In this document: positions 5,644 to 5,824 of the stretch, piece after piece
How the letters are laid out: each line of letters opens with the position of its first letter
Position numbering within the stretch: the first letter of the stretch is position 1
Assembly (NCBI GenBank): GCA_024277555.1
Contig: JAJRUY010000114.1
Location: 1-5,824, forward strand
Length of the DNA: 5,824 nucleotides
DNA from: Gammaproteobacteria bacterium
Lineage (GTDB): Bacteria > Pseudomonadota > Gammaproteobacteria > Chromatiales > Chromatiaceae
Reading direction: 5' to 3'
Notes under the pieces: model-generated
Seen by the model: only the letters and a program-made list of their open reading frames with translations
Told to the model about the DNA's origin: nothing
The model's database searches: none
Position numbers and translations under genes: made by a program

Positions 5644-5704
5644 CCGTCATCCATCCGGCGCATTTTCAACCCAAGTCGGCGGACGCCCCGAAAAGACAGA
5701 TTTG

Positions 5705-5774
5705 GTCACGCCGGCGAAAGCCGGTGTCCACACAAGCCGATCAGCTTGTGGATACCGACCGACGCCGCTATGAC
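5705..5774. repeat. REP-like composite palindromic element
   Basis: The 70-bp element is bounded by GTCACGCCGGCG (5705-5716) and CGCCGCTATGAC (5763-5774), which are inverted repeats of each other at 9 of 12 positions. Inside are two hairpins. The first is an 8-bp stem (5708-5715 with 5720-5727, one G-T pair) closed by a GAAA tetraloop. The second is CACAAGC (5731-5737) with GCTTGTG (5744-5750) and a CGATCA loop. The GTCA...CCGGCGAAAGCCGG pattern belongs to the abundant proteobacterial intergenic palindromes that start GTCATTCCGGCG. Such elements are usually non-autonomous and present in many copies. A related GTCATCCATCCGGCG half-end lies at 5646-5660. Confidence 0.65.
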
Positions 5775-5803
5775 AATGATGCGAGACGCCCGGCAGCAAC
5801 TGT

Positions 5804-5808
5804 GGAGG
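5804..5808 (+). promoter_or_regulatory. Strong Shine-Dalgarno GGAGG
   Basis: GGAGG lies 9 nt before the ATG at 5818. It decides the start of the next gene in favour of 5818 over the in-frame ATGs at 5776 and 5779, which have no Shine-Dalgarno. Confidence 0.65.
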
Positions 5809-5817
5809 TATTTCATC

Positions 5818-5824
5818 ATGTCAA
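5818..5824 (+). CDS. Start of an unidentified gene cut by the window end
   Basis: Only ATG TCA A (Met-Ser-) is visible, preceded by the strong GGAGG ribosome binding site. The same frame is open back to ATGs at 5776 and 5779, which would add MMRDARQQLWRYFI, but those lack a ribosome binding site. The product cannot be named. Confidence 0.55.

Larger units (their letters stand above)
5491..5817. other. 327-nt gene-free region before the next gene
   Basis: No coding frame here has a plausible start or family match. The region holds the TTCCAGGGAAA-type sites, one weak promoter candidate, a half-end of the palindromic repeat (5646-5660) and the 70-bp REP-like element. No intrinsic terminator for the upstream pair is obvious, unless the REP-like hairpins serve that role. 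No riboswitch or small RNA family was recognised. Confidence 0.6.

Noticed and set aside
5491..5817. CRISPR array or tRNA in the 3' spacer
   Set aside because: The repeats are short, unevenly spaced and partly inverted, and no cloverleaf or CCA end is seen.

Overview
The window (about 55-57% GC by eye) reads as chromosomal DNA of a gammaproteobacterium. A purple-sulfur or sulfur-oxidising relative (Chromatiales-like) is my best guess, from general family resemblance only. Every recognisable gene is on the + strand and packing is very tight. A rubrerythrin fits a microaerobic or facultatively anaerobic lifestyle. I see no transposase, phage gene, CRISPR array, tRNA or rRNA.

Layout: (1) nt 3-692, the 3' part of an endonuclease/exonuclease/phosphatase (EEP) family gene that begins before the window. 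(2) nt 693-839, a spacer holding an imperfect inverted repeat and then an extended -10 promoter overlapped by a Zur-box-like dyad. (3) nt 840-4507, a five-gene block in which each gene overlaps the next by 1-4 nt: zinc-type ABC importer binding protein (znuA-like), ATPase (znuC-like), permease (znuB-like), yidD, and a 352-aa HIT-superfamily protein with an HLHVQ active-site motif. (4) nt 4562-5490, a rubrerythrin overlapped by 4 nt (GTGA) by a MazG-fold, DCTPP1-like dNTP pyrophosphatase. (5) nt 5491-5817, a 327-nt gene-free region with three related TTCCAGGGAAA-type sites and a 70-bp palindromic REP-like element, followed by a strong ribosome binding site and the first codons of a gene that runs off the window.

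How the genes may work together: the ABC genes form a complete high-affinity Zn (or Mn) importer, and the Zur-like operator suggests induction by zinc starvation. yidD, normally found in the rpmH-rnpA-yidD-yidC cluster, and the uncharacterised HIT protein are translationally coupled to this importer and so are probably co-expressed with it. The rubrerythrin/dNTP pyrophosphatase pair looks like a small oxidative-stress unit, combining peroxide removal with nucleotide-pool cleaning.

Most gene families here are well known. The least described parts are the HIT protein and its coupling to the zinc/yidD block, the importer binding protein that lacks the usual first His ligand, and the repeated sites in the 3' spacer. 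I see no clear evidence of a wholly new system.
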